From positions 1 through 64,000 of the forward strand of contig JAZNUE010000042.1 in assembly GCA_045592125.1 (NCBI GenBank): a DNA stretch of 64,000 nt, given 5' to 3'. The DNA is from HGM04593 sp045592125 (GTDB lineage Bacteria > Bacteroidota > Bacteroidia > Bacteroidales > Bacteroidaceae). The position numbers and the translations under genes were made by a program. This document shows positions 61,236 to 64,000 of this stretch, in pieces (position 1 is the stretch's first letter; every line of letters begins with the position of its first letter). The notes beneath the pieces were generated by a model. It searched no databases, was not told where the DNA came from, and worked only from the letters and a program-made list of their open reading frames with translations.

Positions 61236-63377
61236 TTACTTCACTATATTCATCTCGTCAATAATGCGCTTGCAGTTACCAAGCTTCTCAATAACGAAGA
61301 GCACGTAGCGGATATCTACGTTAATGCAGCGCTGCAGGTTGTCATCGAAATTGATGTCACCGCTCAGCGACTCCCAGTTGCCGTCGAATGCAAGGCCGAT
61401 GAGCTGGCCCTTGCCGTTGAGCACGCCGCTGCCGCTGTTGCCGCCTGTGATATCGTTTGTTGTGAGGAAAGCTACAGGCATCTCGCCGTTCGCCATTGCG
61501 TACTGGCCATAGTCCTTTGTCTCATACAGTTCCTTCAGGCGTGCAGGCACAATGAACTCGCTGTTGCTTGGGTCCTCTTTCTCCATTACGCCCTTGAGGG
61601 TGGTGTAGTAGTTGTATGTGACACCGTCCTTCGGCTGGTATGGCTTAACGTTACCGTATGTCATACGCATGGTGAAGTTAGCGTCGGGGTACACAGGCGC
61701 GCCGTCTGCCATTTCCATCAGGCCCTTGAGATATGTCTTGTGCAGCGGGTTTATCACCTTCTCGAACTCGGTTGCCTTTGCCATAATCTTGCGGTAGGAT
61801 GTGAACACCGCTGTGCGCAGCTTCATTGCCGGGTCCTTCTCAAACTTCTTGAGTGTAGGCTTCTTGAGGAACTTCTTCAGGTTTGCCTCGTTGGCCAGGA
61901 TTGAGCTGTCATATACATAGTCTATGTATTTCTCAAGGTTACCCTTGTACTTTGCGTATACCTCGTTAAGGTACTCGTCGCGCTCCTCGGGACTTGTCAG
62001 CTCAAAGTAGAGCGGGAGGACCTCCTTTGCAATGCGGCGGTCAATGTCGTGTACATAGTCACGCTCGTGCAGCCATGCGTATACGTTCCTCATTGTCGGC
62101 TCCACCTTTGCGGGGTCGTCGAACATCGTCTTGTTCTCGGCGATGAGGTTGCGGTAGATGAACTCCACATTCATTATAAGCTCCGATGTGACAGTCGCAA
62201 GGTACATTGTTCGGTTCATATCCTCGACGCAAGCGTTGATGTCCTCTACAACATTGGCGTATTCGCTCTTGCCGTTCCTCTGTGCCCATGCCTTGAATGC
62301 AGCCTCCTCGGCAAGCTTTGTCTCCACGACTTTGTTGTCTACAATGGCCTTGTTCATGCCAATTGAGTTCTTCCAGTAGTTGCTTATGCGTGCCTGCTTG
62401 TTGGCATAGCGGATAGCAATGTCCTCGGTCTTTGCCATCTCCTCGCGTATAATCTTCAGGGTGACGTCGCGCATTGCAATGCGTGGCTCGTTCTCCTGGA
62501 ACATCCTCTGCTTTACCTCGTCGCCTGTGAGGTAGCGCGATGTGCTGCCAGGGAATCCCATAATCATGGCAAAGTCGCCGTCCTCAAAGCCTGCGAGCGA
62601 AATGTCCAGGAACTTTGGAGTGCTCAAGGGCACATTCTCCTTGCTGTATGCAGCGGGGTTGCCGTCCTTGTCGCCATAGATACGGAAAACCGAGAAGTCG
62701 CCAGTGTGGCGTGGCCACATCCAGTTGTCGGTCTCGCCGCCGAACTTGCCAATTGAGTTGGGAGGTGTGGCAACAAGGCGCACGTCGGTATACTTCTTAT
62801 AATATACAAGGTAGAACCTGTTGCCCTCAAAGTAAGGGAGCAGCTGCGGGTACATGAACTCCTTGCCCTCAATGTTGTCGGCGTCGAACAGTTCCTTGCC
62901 AATCTTTGCCAGTGCATGGCGGTCGAATGACTGCTCCTCGGTAATCTCGCCGTTCTTCACGCGGCTGTTCACTTCCTCGGTAACGTCGGTAATCTTCACG
63001 ACGAATGTGAAGCCAATGCCTTCGCATGGGAGTTCCTCCTCGTAGCTCTGGCTCCAGAAACCGTTGTGCAGGTAGTTGTGCTCAACTGTACTCAGCTGCT
63101 GTATGAAGCTGAAACCGCAGTGGTGGTTTGTTATTACAAGGCCGTTGGGAGAGATAACCTCGCCTGTGCAGCCGCCGCCAAAAATGCCTATTGCGTCCTT
63201 AAGCGAAGGCGCGTCGGGTGAATAGATTCCGTCGACAGGCATCTGCAGTCCCTGCTTGCGCATCTGGTCCTCAAGGTTCTGCTGGCGCATGAGCTGCAGC
63301 AGCCACATGCCCTCGTCGGCCCTCATCTGTGGGGTAAGAAGCACTGCCATTAGCAGTGTAGCGAATAATTTCTTCAT
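61236..63377 (-). CDS. S46-family dipeptidyl-peptidase (DPP7-like)
   Basis: This 713-residue serine peptidase has a signal peptide (ending about residue 20, RADEG), the catalytic His86 in TNHHCG, an Asp in RHTGDFS and the Ser in GGNSGSGV near the C-terminus. It releases dipeptides from the N-terminus of peptides in the periplasm. Eighteen residues after the catalytic Ser is Gly (FDGN), the position that in P. gingivalis DPP11 is Arg and gives preference for Asp/Glu; Gly there suggests the broader DPP7 specificity. It is a key enzyme for peptide use in Bacteroidota. Confidence 0.93.
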   Translation of the reverse strand: MKKLFATLLMAVLLTPQMRADEGMWLLQLMRQQNLEDQMRKQGLQMPVDGIYSPDAPSLKDAIGIFGGGCTGEVISPNGLVITNHHCGFSFIQQLSTVEHNYLHNGFWSQSYEEELPCEGIGFTFVVKITDVTEEVNSRVKNGEITEEQSFDRHALAKIGKELFDADNIEGKEFMYPQLLPYFEGNRFYLVYYKKYTDVRLVATPPNSIGKFGGETDNWMWPRHTGDFSVFRIYGDKDGNPAAYSKENVPLSTPKFLDISLAGFEDGDFAMIMGFPGSTSRYLTGDEVKQRMFQENEPRIAMRDVTLKIIREEMAKTEDIAIRYANKQARISNYWKNSIGMNKAIVDNKVVETKLAEEAAFKAWAQRNGKSEYANVVEDINACVEDMNRTMYLATVTSELIMNVEFIYRNLIAENKTMFDDPAKVEPTMRNVYAWLHERDYVHDIDRRIAKEVLPLYFELTSPEERDEYLNEVYAKYKGNLEKYIDYVYDSSILANEANLKKFLKKPTLKKFEKDPAMKLRTAVFTSYRKIMAKATEFEKVINPLHKTYLKGLMEMADGAPVYPDANFTMRMTYGNVKPYQPKDGVTYNYYTTLKGVMEKEDPSNSEFIVPARLKELYETKDYGQYAMANGEMPVAFLTTNDITGGNSGSGVLNGKGQLIGLAFDGNWESLSGDINFDDNLQRCINVDIRYVLFVIEKLGNCKRIIDEMNIVK

Positions 63378-63435
63378 AGTCTATAATCTTTTTGTCTTTA
63401 AATATCTCGTTGCGTTTTTCGTTATCGGCGCCCTG

Positions 63436-64000
63436 TTATTCCTGTCCCAGTGTCTTTGCAATTGCCGCGCGTGTCTCTTCCATCATCCTTTCGGCATTTG
63501 CGCTGTCGCGTCCCTGGCACTCAACTGGAGCGTGGAATGTTATTGTCACAGGCGACCAGTGCAGGCACTTGCAGCCCTTGGGCAGTATGTCGTACGAGCC
63601 CTGGATAGCAACAGGTATTATGCTCTTCTGTGCCATGTTGGCAATTACGAAGGCGCCCTTCTTGAATGTGCCCATCTTGCCGTTCCTGCAGCGTGTGCCC
63701 TCGGGGAAGATACCCATTGACGCGCCGCCCTTGAGCGTGTTTATTGACTTGCGCAGCAGGTCCTTCTGCGGGGTAGTGCGGTTGACGAAGATGTGTCCGG
63801 TCTGCTCGCATGCAAGGCCCAGGAGAGGCATCTTGCGCAGCGAGTCCTTCATAATCCACTTGAAACGCTTGCAAATGTATCCGTACATTATGAAGATGTC
63901 GAACATTCCCTGGTGGTTGGCCGCGAATATGTAGGTCTCGTCCTTCTTCACGTACTTGTCCCTGTCGACAACCTTCACGGGTATGAGGAAAATCCAGCAT
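63436..64000 (-). CDS. plsC: PlsC-like 1-acyl-glycerol-3-phosphate acyltransferase (partial, cut at window edge)
   Basis: The visible 188 codons contain ANHQGMFD (HxxxxD active site), FPEGTRCRNGKMGTFKKGA and VPVAIQGSY-like strands of PlsC. The enzyme adds the second acyl chain to make phosphatidic acid. The frame is still open at 64000 (reading CWIFLIPVKVVDRDKY), so the start lies outside; a GTG at 63978 is probably internal. It lies 58 bases upstream of the S46 gene's start on the same strand. Confidence 0.92.
   Translation of the reverse strand, partial: CWIFLIPVKVVDRDKYVKKDETYIFAANHQGMFDIFIMYGYICKRFKWIMKDSLRKMPLLGLACEQTGHIFVNRTTPQKDLLRKSINTLKGGASMGIFPEGTRCRNGKMGTFKKGAFVIANMAQKSIIPVAIQGSYDILPKGCKCLHWSPVTITFHAPVECQGRDSANAERMMEETRAAIAKTLGQE

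Overview
The window is bacterial chromosome from the Bacteroidota, most likely order Bacteroidales (Bacteroides, Prevotella or Muribaculaceae type). The evidence is two SusC/SusD pairs, type IX secretion genes (PorW/SprE-like, PorX) with a T9SS cargo protein, an S46 dipeptidyl-peptidase, a glycine-lipid acyltransferase pair, GH92 mannosidases, and promoters of the Bacteroides form (TTTG, then about 20 bases, then TAnnTTTG) instead of E. coli -35/-10 boxes. Genus cannot be fixed from the sequence alone. No rRNA, tRNA, CRISPR array, intact insertion sequence or prophage was seen. Layout: 1-620 is a gene-free cluster of dispersed repeats. 763-2590 holds two acyltransferases for amino-acid (glycine) lipids, closed by a terminator. 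2648-6976 is a tight operon: dut, a TPR protein, a DUF4292 lipoprotein and an EnvC-like coiled-coil/LytM protein. 7000-7614 is a second repeat island. 7603-12165 (minus) is the arginine operon read as argR, GNAT, argG, argC, argD. 12512-13551 holds a two-gene DUF3791/DUF3990 toxin-antitoxin-like module with its own promoter and a 40-base perfect palindrome. 13644-13955 is a third repeat island. 14121-21055 (minus) is a mannose-glycan operon: GH5 mannanase-like lipoprotein, ROK sugar kinase and two GH92 mannosidases. 21268-26602 (plus) carries a SlyD-like FKBP with a cysteine-rich tail, aroC, a DUF6057 membrane protein and a PD40 lipoprotein with a haem-c motif. 26849-42502 is a 15.6 kb surface locus with two SusC/SusD pairs interleaved with two fasciclin-domain lipoproteins and no glycan hydrolase. 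42570-43151 is a fourth repeat island with three adjacent hairpin repeats. 43271-44329 has a sirtuin without zinc cysteines and a rubredoxin. 44490-53190 (minus) has a 1570-residue CotH-kinase T9SS cargo, a C26/M19 fusion, an Lrp/AsnC regulator and two FKBP prolyl isomerases. 53506-61058 (plus) has a small membrane-anchored protein, PorW/SprE-like, PorX, TsaE, a small unknown and a YgiQ radical SAM protein. 61236-64000 (minus) has an S46 peptidase and a PlsC-type acyltransferase cut by the window edge. Several genes work on the envelope together: surface lipoproteins and TonB-dependent channels for uptake, T9SS components plus a cargo, mannosidases feeding a ROK kinase, and lipid acyltransferases. 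The strongest non-gene signal is a family of intergenic hairpin repeats whose stems differ between copies but stay paired by compensating base changes. The islands that hold them are bordered by 7-base tandem arrays, some of which touch or overlap the 3' ends of genes. The most interesting gene sets of unknown role are the hydrolase-free SusCD/fasciclin locus and the DUF3791/DUF3990 module.
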